The notes under the pieces were generated by a model. That model was not told the DNA's origin. It saw only the letters and a program-made list of their open reading frames with translations, and searched no databases. Positions 44,472-53,915 of a stretch of 64,000 nucleotides of DNA are shown in pieces (position 1 is the stretch's first letter; every line of letters begins with the position of its first letter). This DNA is from Rhodoferax potami. GTDB lineage: Bacteria; Pseudomonadota; Gammaproteobacteria; Burkholderiales; Burkholderiaceae_C. Location: the NCBI RefSeq assembly GCF_032193765.1, contig NZ_JAVBIJ010000001.1, positions 372,001-436,000 of the forward strand, written 5' to 3'. A program made the translations under genes and the position numbers.

Positions 44472-47173
44472 TCAATCAGCCAGCGCGCGGTCCACGACTT
44501 CACGCACATCGTTGCTCAAGTCGGCCTTGGCAGCGACGCGGGCCAGTGCCTCGCGGGCCGCCGAGCGGTAGGGCTCGGCCAGCTTCTTCCAGCGGTCCAG
44601 CGCTCGCGCCAGGCGGGCAGCGACTTGCGGGTTGATGGCGTCCAGCTCGATCACACGGTCAGCCCAGAACACATAGCCGGCCGCATCCGCGCGGTGGAAG
44701 CCACCGGGGTTGGCACTGCAGAAGCTGAAGATCACGCTGCGGGCACGATTGGGGTTTTTGAGGTTGAAGTCGGGGTGGGCCATCAGCTGGCGCACGGCCG
44801 GCAGCACCTGGCCACCACGGTCGCTCGTGCCGGCCTGCAGGGCAAACCATTTGTCCAGCACCAGTGCTTCGTCCTTGAACAGGGCGTGGAAGCGGGCCAG
44901 CGCTTGGCCCGCCAGCGCGTGCCCGCTATTGACCAGGGCTTGTAGGGCGTTGAAGCGGTCGGTCATATTGCCGGCGTCTTTGAAACGCTGCAAGGTCTTG
45001 CCGGGCCAGACACTGTCGCCGTTCTGGGTCGCTGCGAGGCACAAGAAATTGAGCGCCATGCCGGCCAGAGCGCGGCGGCCGCTGGAGACGGGGTCGGGGC
45101 GGTAGCCGCCATTGTTCTCGTGCACCGCAAAGGCCCATTCCCAATCGGCGTGAAGGGCGGTGGCCAGTTGTAGGCGCATGGCTTCGCGCACCGCATGGAT
45201 GCGCTGCGGATCCACCACATCCAGCTGCTCGGCGATGTAGGTTTCGGATGGCAGTGTCAGCACCAACTCTTTGAATGCGGCATCCAGCGTCGGATGACGC
45301 AGCACCGCGCGCATGGCGGCAATATAGGCGTCATTTAGCGGGTTAGCGCCCGTGGAATCTGCGGAAGCAGCTATGGAATTGATAGCGCTGCGCAGGGCGA
45401 GGCGTTGACCGGCTTCCCAGCGGTTGAAGGCATCGGTGTCGTTCGCCAGCAGGGCGAGCAACTGCGCATCGCTGTAGTCAAAGTCCAGCACCACCGGTGC
45501 GGAGAAGCCGCGCAGGATGGAGGGCACAGGCGCTTCCACCACGTTCTGGAAGGTGATGCTCTGGTGGGCCTCGGTCAGCACCAGCAAGTGGCTGCCACCC
45601 ACCGCCTGGCCGTCCACGGAGAGCGGCAAGGCGGCTCCGCTGGCGGCGCCGATCAGGCCGAGGCTCACTGGAATCACAAACGGCTCTTTCACCGGCTGGC
45701 CCGGCGTCGCCGCGCAGCTCTGGCTGAAATGCAGGGTGTAGGTTTGGGCTGCAGCATCGTACTCGCCGCGGGCCGCCACGCGTGGGGTGCCAGCCTGGCT
45801 GTACCAGCGCTTGAACTGGGGCAGCAGGGCGGCCAGTGCAGAGCCGGGGTTGGCGTCGGCAATCGCTTGGGCGAAGTCGTCACAGGTGACCGCCTGGCCA
45901 TCAAAGCGCTCGAAGTACAGCGTCATGCCCTTGGCGAAACCGGCCCGGCTGGTGAGCGTTTGCATCATGCGCACCAGCTCGGCACCTTTTTCGTAAATGG
46001 TGACGGTGTAGAAGTTGTTGATTTCCAGGTAGCTGTCGGGCCGCACCGGGTGGGCCATGGGGCCCGCATCTTCAGGGAATTGGGCGGTGCGCAGCACGCG
46101 CACGTCTTCAATGCGCTTGACCGCACGGGCGCTGGGCTCAGCGCACAGGTCTTGGCTGAATTCCTGGTCGCGGAACACGGTCAGGCCTTCCTTCAGGCTC
46201 AGCTGGAACCAGTCGCGGCAGGTGATGCGGTTGCCGGTCCAGTTGTGGAAGTACTCATGCCCCACCACGCTCTCGATATTGGCGTAGTCCACATCGGTGG
46301 CAGTGGCCTGGTTCGCCAACACGTATTTGGTGTTGAAGATGTTCAGGCCCTTGTTCTCCATGGCGCCCATGTTGAAGTCGGAAGTCGCCACGATCATGAA
46401 GCGCTCCAGGTCCAGCGGCAGGCCGAAGCGGGCTTCGTCCCAAGCCACGGATGCCATCAGGCTGTTCATGGCGTGTTCGGTTTTGTCGAGGTCGCCGGGG
46501 CGCACAAACACTTGCAGCAAATGGTCTTTGCCGGCGCGGCTGGTGATGCGCTGTTCGCGCGCCACCAGCTGGCCGGCCACCAGGGCAAACAGATACGAGG
46601 GCTTCTTGTGCGGGTCGACCCACTTGGCGAAATGGCGGCCGTCTTCCAGGTCGCCACTATCCACCAAGTTGCCGTTGGAGAGCAGCACCGGGAACTTGGC
46701 CTTGTCGGCACGCAAGGTCACGGTGTACATGGCCATCACATCGGGGCGGTCAGGAAATAGGTGATGCGGCGAAAGCCCTCCGCTTCACACTGGGTGAAGA
46801 AGGAGTCGTTGCTCACATACAGGCCCATGAGCTTGGTGTTCTTCACCGGCACGCAGGTGGTGAAAATCTCCAGCGCAAAGGGCTCGGTGCCTTCGGGCAG
46901 GTTTTCCAGCACCAGCTGGTTGCCGTCCATCTTGAAGCTGGTGCCTTGGCCGTTGACCAGCACCCGCGCCAGGTTCAGCTCCTCGCCGTCCAGACGCAGC
47001 GGCTGGGCCTGCACGTCGGGGTTGCGACGCAGGGTCATCTTGTTGAGCACCCGCGTTTTGGACGGGTCCAGGTCAAAGCTGAGGTCGACGGTATCGATCC
47101 AGAATGCAGGGGCGGTGTAGTCGCCGCGGTGAATCACGGCGGCAGGGCCCGAGGCCTCACGAAGATACGACAT
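44472..47173 (-). pseudogene. pepN: Aminopeptidase N with a single-base frameshift
   Basis: Two adjoining frames together encode a complete ~900-residue PepN. Frame 1 (47173-46736, 145 aa) stops after [13 protein letters not shown]. Frame 2 (from 46739 to 44472, 755 aa) resumes with [17 protein letters not shown]. PepN normally reads YFLDRPDV here: adding one G in the minus-strand CTGACCGC (near 46750) restores CTGGACCGC and a continuous frame. The gluzincin site [10 protein letters not shown] and the GAMENKG exopeptidase motif lie in frame 2. A repeat copy encodes a short insertion near 45343-45386. It is either a recent inactivating deletion or a sequence error. The gene start overlaps the HAD gene by 17 bp. 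Confidence 0.9.
45343..45386 (-). repeat. Dispersed ~45-bp repeat, copy D (inside pepN)
   Basis: TTAGCGCCCGTGGAATC, then TGCGGAAGCAGCT, then ending TTGATAGC. It is the closest relative of the xdhA copy and encodes an insertion around [13 protein letters not shown] in PepN that I do not find in the E. coli protein as I recall it. Confidence 0.6.
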
Positions 47174-47831
47174 GGTGTGTCTCCAAAAAACGGGATGCGA
47201 TCAAAGCGTGGTAATCAGGAACGACAGCCAGCACGTGCGGGCCCGTCAGTTCATCAGGATGGTGGCTGCTGGCAATGCCCACGGCGCGCATGCCGGCGCG
47301 GCGGGCGGCTTCGATGCCCAGGGGGGCATCTTCAAACACGATACAGCGCTCGGGCTCTACACCCATGCGGCGCGCAGCCTCCAGAAAGATGGCGGGTTCG
47401 GGCTTGCCCGGCAAACCCTCGTCGCCGCCCACGGTGGTGAGCGGTGCTACTTTCATTTGCAGGTGCTGGTAGGCAAAGGCCTGGTTCTGGCGGTCGCCCG
47501 CCGTGCCGACACCCAGCTTGAGGCCGCGGGCGTGGGCGTGGTCAAAAAAGGTCTTGAAGCCTGCGACCTCGGCAAATATCGGCGAGAACAATTCACGGTA
47601 CACCGCTTCTTTGACATGCACATGGGCCATGGCTTCGTCTTCGCCCATCTCGGGCCGGCCAAACAGAATGCGCATGCATTCGATGCCGGTGCGTCCGGTG
47701 GTGCGGCGCATGACGTCGCTGATATCGACCTCCAGCCCCTGGCGCTGAGCGAACTCTGCCCAGCTGCGTTTGTGCGAGGGCATGGAGTCGATCATGGTGC
47801 CGTCCATGTCAAAGATGAGCGCGTGCACCAT
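47157..47831 (-). CDS. HAD-superfamily phosphatase (beta-phosphoglucomutase/phosphoglycolate type)
   Basis: A 224-aa hydrolase with motif I FDMDGTMIDS, motif II near GVGTAG, motif III GKPEPAIF and motif IV IVFEDAPLGIEAA. The helical cap and the phrase FEDAPLGIEAARRAGM fit the subfamily of small-sugar phosphatases and beta-phosphoglucomutase. The substrate cannot be told. It sits three bases after prfB and overlaps the pepN start, so it is part of the same transcript. Confidence 0.9.
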   Translation of the reverse strand: MVHALIFDMDGTMIDSMPSHKRSWAEFAQRQGLEVDISDVMRRTTGRTGIECMRILFGRPEMGEDEAMAHVHVKEAVYRELFSPIFAEVAGFKTFFDHAHARGLKLGVGTAGDRQNQAFAYQHLQMKVAPLTTVGGDEGLPGKPEPAIFLEAARRMGVEPERCIVFEDAPLGIEAARRAGMRAVGIASSHHPDELTGPHVLAVVPDYHALIASRFLETHHVVSS

Positions 47832-47834
47832 GGA

Positions 47835-48939
47835 TCAGATCCCTTGTTTTAACGAAGCCTGGATGAACACATCCAGATCGCCGTCCAGCACCTTCTGGGT
47901 GGCAGACACTTCGACGTTGGTGCGCAAGTCCTTGATGCGGCTGTTGTCCAGCACGTAAGAGCGGATCTGGTGGCCCCAGCCCACATCGGTCTTGGTGTCT
48001 TCCAGCTTTTGCTGGGCTTCTTGTTGCTTGCGCAACTCGAAGTCATACAAGCGGCTGCGCAGGCGCTTCCAGGCCACGTCACGGTTGCTGTGCTGGCTAC
48101 GGCCGTCCTGGCACTGCACCACGATACCGGTGGGAATGTGGGTCAAACGCACCGCAGAGTCGGTCTTGTTGATGTGCTGACCACCGGCGCCGGAGGCGCG
48201 GAAGGTGTCGGTGCGCACGTCGCTGGGGTTGATTTCGATCTCGATCGAGTCGTCAATCTCGGGGTACACAAACACCGATGCAAACGAGGTGTGGCGGCCG
48301 CCCGAGCTGTCGAACGGCGATTTGCGCACCAAGCGGTGCACACCAGTTTCGGTGCGCAGGTGGCCAAAAGCGTATTCACCTTCGATCTTGATGGTGGCGC
48401 CCTTGATGCCGGCGGTGTCGCCGTCGGTGATGTCTTCCACCGTGGCGGTGAAGCCTTTGCGTTCCGCGTATTTCAAGTACTGGCGCAGCAACATGCTGGC
48501 CCAGTCGCATGCCTCGGTACCACCGGCGCCGGCCTGGATGTCCAGGAAGCAGGGCAGGGGATCGGCCGGGTTGTTAAACATGCGGCGGAATTCCAAGCCT
48601 TCGATGGTTTCTGCCAACTTGGTGGTTTCGGCCTCGATCGTGAGTAGGCCGGCCTCATCACCGTCCTCTTTGCTCATCTCGAACAATTCGGTGTTGTCGG
48701 AGAGGTTGCCACTCAAATCATCCAGCGTAACAACTACGCCGTCGAGCAGCTTCTTCTCTTTGCCCAATTCTTGGGCTTTTTTGGGGTCATTCCAGACCGC
48801 TGGGTCCTCTAGCGAGGCATTGACAGTGCGCAGGCGCTCGGCTTTGGCATCGTAGTCAAAGATACCCCCTGAGTTCCTGGGTCCTGCTTGTCAGGTCTGC
48901 CAGTGTGGTGCCGATGAGGTTGATGCGTTCTGCTTCCAT
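47835..48939 (-). CDS. prfB: Peptide chain release factor 2, with programmed +1 frameshift
   Basis: Release factor 2 reads stop codons UAA and UGA. The ATG at 48939 opens a 27-codon frame ending at an in-frame UGA (48858-48856). The local sequence AGGGGGTATCTTTGAC is the classic shift site: an internal Shine-Dalgarno, CUU slippery codon, then UGA. A +1 shift continues [10 protein letters not shown] and runs to 47835. The SPF tripeptide (KSPFDSSGG) for stop recognition and the GGQ motif ([11 protein letters not shown]) for hydrolysis are present. The HAD gene follows three bases later. Confidence 0.97.
48856..48873 (-). promoter_or_regulatory. prfB programmed frameshift site
   Basis: On the minus strand AGGGGG, TAT, CTT and TGAC align with the E. 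coli prfB autoregulatory element. The UGA at 48858-48856 is read inefficiently when RF2 is scarce, allowing the +1 shift. Confidence 0.95.
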
Positions 48940-48991
48940 GATGCGGGTCCTGCTTGCTGTGTATATGGTTAACCCGCTATTTTAGTTGCCA

Positions 48992-50077
48992 TCACCCCTT
49001 GGGAGTTTCGCTGGCGAAGGTGACCACGTGGTCTACCTCCGGGCGGATGCCGATCCACTCGCCGATCCGGTGGTCATGGTGGCTGGGCACATGGGCCATG
49101 ACCGTCTCGCCAGTGCGCAATTCGAGGGTGTAGAGGAACTCGTTACCGCGGAACGCCTTGTTCACAATCCGGGCCTGCACCTCGGAGGCATCGTCGTGCA
49201 CGATGTCGTCCGCCCGCAGCAGGATGTCGCAAGGGCCCAAGCTCAGGCGGTCCTGCTCGTGCTGATGGATACCGTGCAGTTCACCCAGCGGGGTCACCAC
49301 ATGTTTGTGCGTTACACCGTCCTCGTCGTGCAGCTCCACGCGGGCCGCCGTAAACACCCCGTGCCCGATGAAGTCGGCCACAAAGCGCGTGGCCGGCCGG
49401 TGGTAGAGGGTGTAGGCGTCGGCCCATTGGTGGAGTTGGCCTTGGTGCATCACCCCGATCAGGTCGCCGATGGCAAAGGCCTCGAGCTGGTCATGGGTCA
49501 CAAACAGGGCGGTGGCGCCGGCGGCTTTCAAGATCGTGCGGAGTTCTTGGGCCAGCCGTTCACGCAAATCGACGTCCAGGTTGGAAAACGGTTCATCCAG
49601 CAGCAGCAACTTGGGTTGCGGTGCCAGTGCGCGTGCCAGCGCCACCCGCTGCTGCTGCCCGCCGGAGAGTTCGTGCGGGTAGCGGTGGGCGTGCTCGGCC
49701 AGCCCGACCAGGCGCAACACGTCTTGCACCCGCGCTTGGCGCTCCCCTGCAGGCAGGCTGTGGATGCCAAAGGCGATGTTTTTGCTCACATCCATGTGGG
49801 GAAAGAGCGCGTAGTCCTGAAACACCATGCCCATCTGCCGGTGTTCAGGGGGGAGGGCATGCCCCTCGCCGCTGACGGTGACGCCCCCCAGCGAAATCTT
49901 GCCCGCATCGGTGGCCTCCAGTCCCGCAATCGCCCGCAGCAAGGTGGTCTTGCCGCAGCCCGAAGGGCCGATCAAGACACCGATTTCACCGGCGCGCAAG
50001 CCGAAGCTCACACTGTCCACCGCCAGGGGGCGGGAGGCTAGATAGCGGACGCTGAGGTCTTGGAGTTCAAGGTACAT
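48992..50077 (-). CDS. fbpC: Iron(III) ABC transporter ATP-binding protein
   Basis: A 361-aa ATPase: Walker A GPSGCGKTT, Q-loop MVFQDYALFPH, signature LSGGQQQRVALARAL and Walker B LLLLDEPFSNLD. A C-terminal TOBE-like regulatory domain follows (about residues 245-355). It energises import together with the divergently encoded permease and the receptor. The ATG at 50077 is preferred to the TTG at 50083. A Fur-like sequence lies directly upstream, fitting iron control. Confidence 0.92.
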   Translation of the reverse strand: MYLELQDLSVRYLASRPLAVDSVSFGLRAGEIGVLIGPSGCGKTTLLRAIAGLEATDAGKISLGGVTVSGEGHALPPEHRQMGMVFQDYALFPHMDVSKNIAFGIHSLPAGERQARVQDVLRLVGLAEHAHRYPHELSGGQQQRVALARALAPQPKLLLLDEPFSNLDVDLRERLAQELRTILKAAGATALFVTHDQLEAFAIGDLIGVMHQGQLHQWADAYTLYHRPATRFVADFIGHGVFTAARVELHDEDGVTHKHVVTPLGELHGIHQHEQDRLSLGPCDILLRADDIVHDDASEVQARIVNKAFRGNEFLYTLELRTGETVMAHVPSHHDHRIGEWIGIRPEVDHVVTFASETPKG

Positions 50078-50084
50078 ACTCAAA

Positions 50085-50110
50085 ATTGTAGATACTTACA
50101 ATTCTCATTT
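50085..50110. promoter_or_regulatory. Probable Fur-type operator between fbpC and fbpB
   Basis: A perfect dyad ATTGTA-N6-TACAAT (50085-50102) runs into TCTCATTT. Read on the minus strand it gives AAATGAGAATTGTAAG, matching one arm of the Fur box found before fbpA. It lies between the divergent ATPase and permease genes. Confidence 0.6.
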
Positions 50111-50156
50111 CGCGCTAGGGGGTCCCCCGGAGCGCCTTAACCCGACCCAATCGCCT

Positions 50157-51809
50157 GTGCCTCCCCGCTTTTTGCCCTCTTTCGCGTCCGGTATCCGAGC
50201 ATTGCCTGCCCATCTGGCGCTGTGGTTGATCGGGGGGCTGGTGTCCTTGCCGATTCTGGCTTTAGTGGTCGCCGTGCTGCAGTGGGATGCCCAGAGCGCG
50301 GCGCTGCTGCGCGAAATGGCGGGCTCGGTGCTGGGCGGGTATGCGTTCACCACGGTCGTGCTGAGCGTGGTGGTGTCACTGGGGGTGGCCATGGTGGGCA
50401 CCGCCTGTGCCTGCGCCGTGACCCTGTTCGACTTCCGGGGGCGCAAGCAGTGGGAGTGGGCCTTGCTCCTGCCCCTGGCAATGCCCGCCTATGTGGTGGC
50501 CTATGCCTATACCGACTATCTGCAGTTCAGCGGGCCTGCCCAAACCTGGCTGCGCTCTGCGTTCGGGCTGGAGGGGCGGGTGTTGCCGGAGGTGCGCAGC
50601 CTCGGCGGGGCCGCGCTGGTGTTTGTGTGCACCCTCTACCCCTATGTGTATCTGCTGGTGCGGGTGGCTTTGCTGGAGCGCGCCGCGCATTTGATGGATG
50701 CAGCTCGGCTGATGGGCGCCTCGCTGGGGCGGCGGGTGGCCACGATTGCGGTGCCGTTGGCACGGCCCTCCATCATGGCCGGTGTGGCGCTGGCGCTGAT
50801 GGAGACGCTGGCGGACTACGGGGTGTCGAGCTACTTTGGCATCCAAACCTTCACGGCTGGCATTTACAAGGCTTGGTTGGTGCTGGACAGCCGTATTGCC
50901 GCTGCCCAGCTGGCGACTGCGTTGCTGGTATTGATGGCGCTGCTGTTGCGCCTGGAGCTCCACGCCCGGCAACGCATGCGCTATGCGAGCGTCAAAGGCC
51001 GGCGCGCTGCGGCCCAGCCGGTGGCGCTGACCGGTGTGCGCGCGGTGTTGGCCACGGGGGTATGTGCGCTGCCGGTATTGCTGGGCTTTGTGCTGCCAGT
51101 GCTGTTTATGTTGCGCCCGCTCTGGCAGGCTTGGGGCGCCGAAGATACCCCGCTGCCGTGGGGCAGCTTCATAGGCTGGAGCCTGAACAGTTTCAAGCTG
51201 GCGGCGTGCACTGCGGTGCTGGCCGCCGCGATTGCCCTGGCGCTGGCCTTTGCGGCGCGCCGCACACCCACTCGGCTCACTCGCACTGTGGTCAGTTTGG
51301 CCGGCATGGGCTACGCAGTGCCCGGCGCGGTAATTGTGGTGGGCTTGCTGATTCCGGTGGGCTGGCTCCAAGCGGCGCGCCCGGATTGGCAGGTGGGCTT
51401 CTGGATCAGCACCACCGTGTTGGGCGTCGTATGGGCCTATCTTGTGCGCTTTACCGCCGTGGCCCTGCACACAGTGCAAAGCGGCTACAACCAGGTGCCG
51501 GCGTCGTTGGACGAAACCGCCCGCATGCTGGGTGTAAGCGGTTGGGGCCTGTGGTGGCGGGTGCACCGGCCACTGCTGGTGCGCAGCAGCCTGGTTGCGG
51601 GCTTGCTGGTGTTCGTGGATGTGATGAAAGAGCTGCCCGCCACCCTCGTATTACGCCCTTTCGACCACGATACCTTGGCGGTGGTGGCCTTTCAACTCGC
51701 CAAAGACGAGCGCTTGGGCGAGGCGGCCTTGCCGGCCCTGGTCTTGGTGCTGGTGGGCTTGGTTCCTGTGATTCTGTTGAGCCGCACCCTCAATAAAAAA
51801 ACGGCCTGA
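50157..51809 (+). CDS. fbpB: Iron(III) ABC transporter permease (fused double permease)
   Basis: A 550-aa permease of the FbpB/SfuB type with about twelve helices in two halves. Each half carries an ATPase-contact loop: MDAARLMGASLGRRVATIAVP and LDETARMLGVSGWGLWWRVH. The start is a GTG at 50157 with no clear ribosome site. It is divergent from fbpC and convergent with fbpA, so the three genes are in three orientations around two Fur-like sites. Confidence 0.92.
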   Translation: MPPRFLPSFASGIRALPAHLALWLIGGLVSLPILALVVAVLQWDAQSAALLREMAGSVLGGYAFTTVVLSVVVSLGVAMVGTACACAVTLFDFRGRKQWEWALLLPLAMPAYVVAYAYTDYLQFSGPAQTWLRSAFGLEGRVLPEVRSLGGAALVFVCTLYPYVYLLVRVALLERAAHLMDAARLMGASLGRRVATIAVPLARPSIMAGVALALMETLADYGVSSYFGIQTFTAGIYKAWLVLDSRIAAAQLATALLVLMALLLRLELHARQRMRYASVKGRRAAAQPVALTGVRAVLATGVCALPVLLGFVLPVLFMLRPLWQAWGAEDTPLPWGSFIGWSLNSFKLAACTAVLAAAIALALAFAARRTPTRLTRTVVSLAGMGYAVPGAVIVVGLLIPVGWLQAARPDWQVGFWISTTVLGVVWAYLVRFTAVALHTVQSGYNQVPASLDETARMLGVSGWGLWWRVHRPLLVRSSLVAGLLVFVDVMKELPATLVLRPFDHDTLAVVAFQLAKDERLGEAALPALVLVLVGLVPVILLSRTLNKKTA

Positions 51810-51832
51810 CCGCATCACGCAGTCAAGCCGTT
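51800..51832. terminator. Bidirectional terminator between fbpB and fbpA
   Basis: Stem AACGGC-TGAC/GTCA-GCCGTT with small bulges, preceded by an A run (AAAAAAA) and followed by GGTTTGG. It spans the fbpB stop and serves the convergent fbpA as well, with its U tract on the minus strand. Confidence 0.75.
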
Positions 51833-51851
51833 GGTTTGGGGCGCCGCGCGC

Positions 51852-52904
51852 TTATTTGTAGCCGACGCGGTCCAGCATCTGCTGCACCTTCACTTGGTTC
51901 ATGCCCACAACGCTGACAGGAATCGTCTCCGCCTTGTAGCTGCCGCCGCTCATGCTCTCCAGTGCGGGGTTGCTGATCTTGATGCCTTTGGCCACGGGCC
52001 ATTCGTTGTTGCCATTGGCAAAGTAGTCTTGTGCCTGTGCGCTGGCCAGAAACTCGAGGAACTGCTGGGCAAACGCCATGTTCTTGGAGTTTTTCGCTAC
52101 TGCACCGCCGGCAATGTTGACGTGCGTGCCCCAGCTGCTTTGGTTGGGGAACACTACGCCAACCTTGTCCATGACCGCGCGGTCTTCGGGCTTGTCGCTG
52201 CGCATCAGGCGGGCCAGGTAATAGGTGTTGGTGAGCGCCACGCCGCACTCGCCGGAGGCGGTTGCCTTGATCTGGTCGGTATCGCCACCCACGGGGTTGC
52301 GGGCCATGTTGCTCACCAGGCCTTTGAGCCAGACTTCCGTGTTGGCGCTGCCCAAGTGCTCGTTCATCGCGCCGAACAGGCTCAGGTTGTAGGGGTGTGA
52401 GCCACTGCGGGTGCACAGCAGACCCTTGTTTTTGGGGTCGGCCAATTCTTCGTAGGTGTCCACATTGTCTTTGGACACGCGGGCCTTGTTGTAGACCACC
52501 ACCCGTGCGCGGGTGCTGAAGCCAAACCACGAAGTGCCTTCGGCGCTGGTCTTGCCGCGCAACTGGGCGGGGATCGCGTCGTCCAGCACTTTGGATTTGA
52601 CCGGGGCGAACAAGCCGTCCACCTCGGCACGCCAGAGGCGCGAGGCGTCTACCAACAAAATCACATCTGCAGGGGAGGCAGTACCTTCCGCCTTGAGGCG
52701 CTGCAGGATGCCGGCATCGTCCGCATCTACCCGCTTAATCTGGATGCCGGTGGCCTGTGTGAAGGCAGAGTACAGCTGCGCATCACCGGGGTAATGGCGG
52801 GCAGAGTACACATTCAGCACCTTATCCTGCGCCTGAACAGCAGGCAGGCAGGCACCCATCAGGGCGACGGTCAAGGCAACAAGGCGGGGAGTCAGATTCT
52901 TCAT
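51852..52904 (-). CDS. fbpA: Periplasmic iron(III)-binding protein
   Basis: A 350-aa ferric-binding receptor of the FbpA/FutA class. A Sec signal peptide (LVALTVALMGACLPAVQA, then QD) is followed by the family start VLNVYSARHYPGD. The iron-coordinating tyrosine pair is in LTNTYYLARLM. I chose the ATG at 52904 (MKNLTPRL); a longer reading from 52925 runs toward the Fur site. The strong palindromic Fur box at 52931-52949 lies 27 bp upstream. Confidence 0.94.
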   Translation of the reverse strand: MKNLTPRLVALTVALMGACLPAVQAQDKVLNVYSARHYPGDAQLYSAFTQATGIQIKRVDADDAGILQRLKAEGTASPADVILLVDASRLWRAEVDGLFAPVKSKVLDDAIPAQLRGKTSAEGTSWFGFSTRARVVVYNKARVSKDNVDTYEELADPKNKGLLCTRSGSHPYNLSLFGAMNEHLGSANTEVWLKGLVSNMARNPVGGDTDQIKATASGECGVALTNTYYLARLMRSDKPEDRAVMDKVGVVFPNQSSWGTHVNIAGGAVAKNSKNMAFAQQFLEFLASAQAQDYFANGNNEWPVAKGIKISNPALESMSGGSYKAETIPVSVVGMNQVKVQQMLDRVGYK

Positions 52905-52930
52905 AGAGGGCGAGGGTGGTTGCAAATCAA

Positions 52931-52949
52931 AATGAGAGACGTTCTCATT
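52931..52949. promoter_or_regulatory. Fur box upstream of fbpA
   Basis: AATGAGAGACGTTCTCATT is a perfect 19-bp palindrome (seven-base arms, five-base centre) matching Fur operators. Its position just before the iron-receptor gene supports iron repression. Confidence 0.85.
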
Positions 52950-52977
52950 CTATATGTCGTATCCCGGCCCTGTAAAG

Positions 52978-53880
52978 TCAACGGATAAAGCGCTCAATCC
53001 GCTCCGCCAGCACGCCGGGTTGGTCATGGTGCATCATGTGGCCGGCGTCTTCAATGCGGGCCACTTCGACTTGCGGGACCACTTTCAGGCGCTCGTGGTA
53101 CTCGGCCAGGGTGTACTGGCCTTTCCACCACATATCGAGGCTGTTGTCCGAGGCCTCCACCGCCAGCACCGGCATGGTCAGCCGCTGGTAAATGGCCATG
53201 ACCTCTTCGACCCGGTAGAGCTGGGCGTTGGTCACCTTGTGGGCGGGCTCGCCCAGGATAGACCAGCTGCCATCGGCGTTTTCAGCGGCCCAATGGCGGG
53301 CCAGCCAATCGGCTTTTTCCTGGCTCAGGCGCGGGTTGGTTTTCATGAGGCGGCGGGCTACGCCGTCGGCGCTGTCATAGGCCTTGAGGTCCATCTCACC
53401 GGCGTGGAGTTTTTTGAGTTCGTCCATCCAGGTGGCAAAGCGGCCGGGTGCCTGGGCCGGAATCGTGGCGGGCATGCCGAACCCTTCCAGATTCACCAGC
53501 CGGCGGATGCGCTCGGGGCGCACCCCGCCGTACAGCATGACCACATTGCCACCCATGCTGTGGCCCACGAGGTTGACCTGCTGTCCGGGGGCATAGTGGT
53601 CCAGCAGAAAGTCGAGGTCTGCCAGGTAGTCCGGGAACCAGTAGTTGTCGGCCAACGGGGCGCGGGTCCGGCCGTAACCGCGCCAGTCGGGGGCAATGAT
53701 GTAGTGGTCTTCGCTGAACGCATCCACCACAAACTGGTAGCTCGCGGCCACATCCATCCAGCCGTGCACCATGACCAGGGGCACCTTGCCCGGGCCGGGC
53801 TCGCCCCAGACTTGCACGTGGTAATCGAGGTTGCGGATAGAAACGAATTGGCTTTGGTGGGGGCGTCTGACTTGGTACAT
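52978..53880 (-). CDS. Alpha/beta-fold hydrolase
   Basis: A 300-aa hydrolase. The oxyanion region is VMVHGWMDVAASY, the nucleophile elbow GHSMGGN (Ser) and the catalytic His is in GHMMHHDQP. The catalytic Asp is probably in the preceding AVEASDNS segment. The ATG at 53880 (MYQVRRPHQS) is favoured; 53892 is an alternative. The substrate cannot be assigned. It is divergent, with a gap of 35 bp, from an acyl-CoA synthetase gene, so a shared role in acid or ester metabolism is possible. Confidence 0.88.
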   Translation of the reverse strand: MYQVRRPHQSQFVSIRNLDYHVQVWGEPGPGKVPLVMVHGWMDVAASYQFVVDAFSEDHYIIAPDWRGYGRTRAPLADNYWFPDYLADLDFLLDHYAPGQQVNLVGHSMGGNVVMLYGGVRPERIRRLVNLEGFGMPATIPAQAPGRFATWMDELKKLHAGEMDLKAYDSADGVARRLMKTNPRLSQEKADWLARHWAAENADGSWSILGEPAHKVTNAQLYRVEEVMAIYQRLTMPVLAVEASDNSLDMWWKGQYTLAEYHERLKVVPQVEVARIEDAGHMMHHDQPGVLAERIERFIR

Positions 53881-53915
53881 TGTGCAAATCATAAGGACAG
53901 ATCAGGAGACAAGGC

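Noticed and set aside
44472..46739. Stand-alone shortened PepN
   Set aside because: The missing N-terminus is present in the adjacent frame, so this is one frameshifted gene.
47835..48767. prfB starting at 48767
   Set aside because: The upstream codons and programmed shift site give the full protein from 48939.
50222..51796. 524-aa ORF in another frame of fbpB
   Set aside because: It is Gly/Ala/Arg-rich without domains; the overlapping frame encodes a clear permease.
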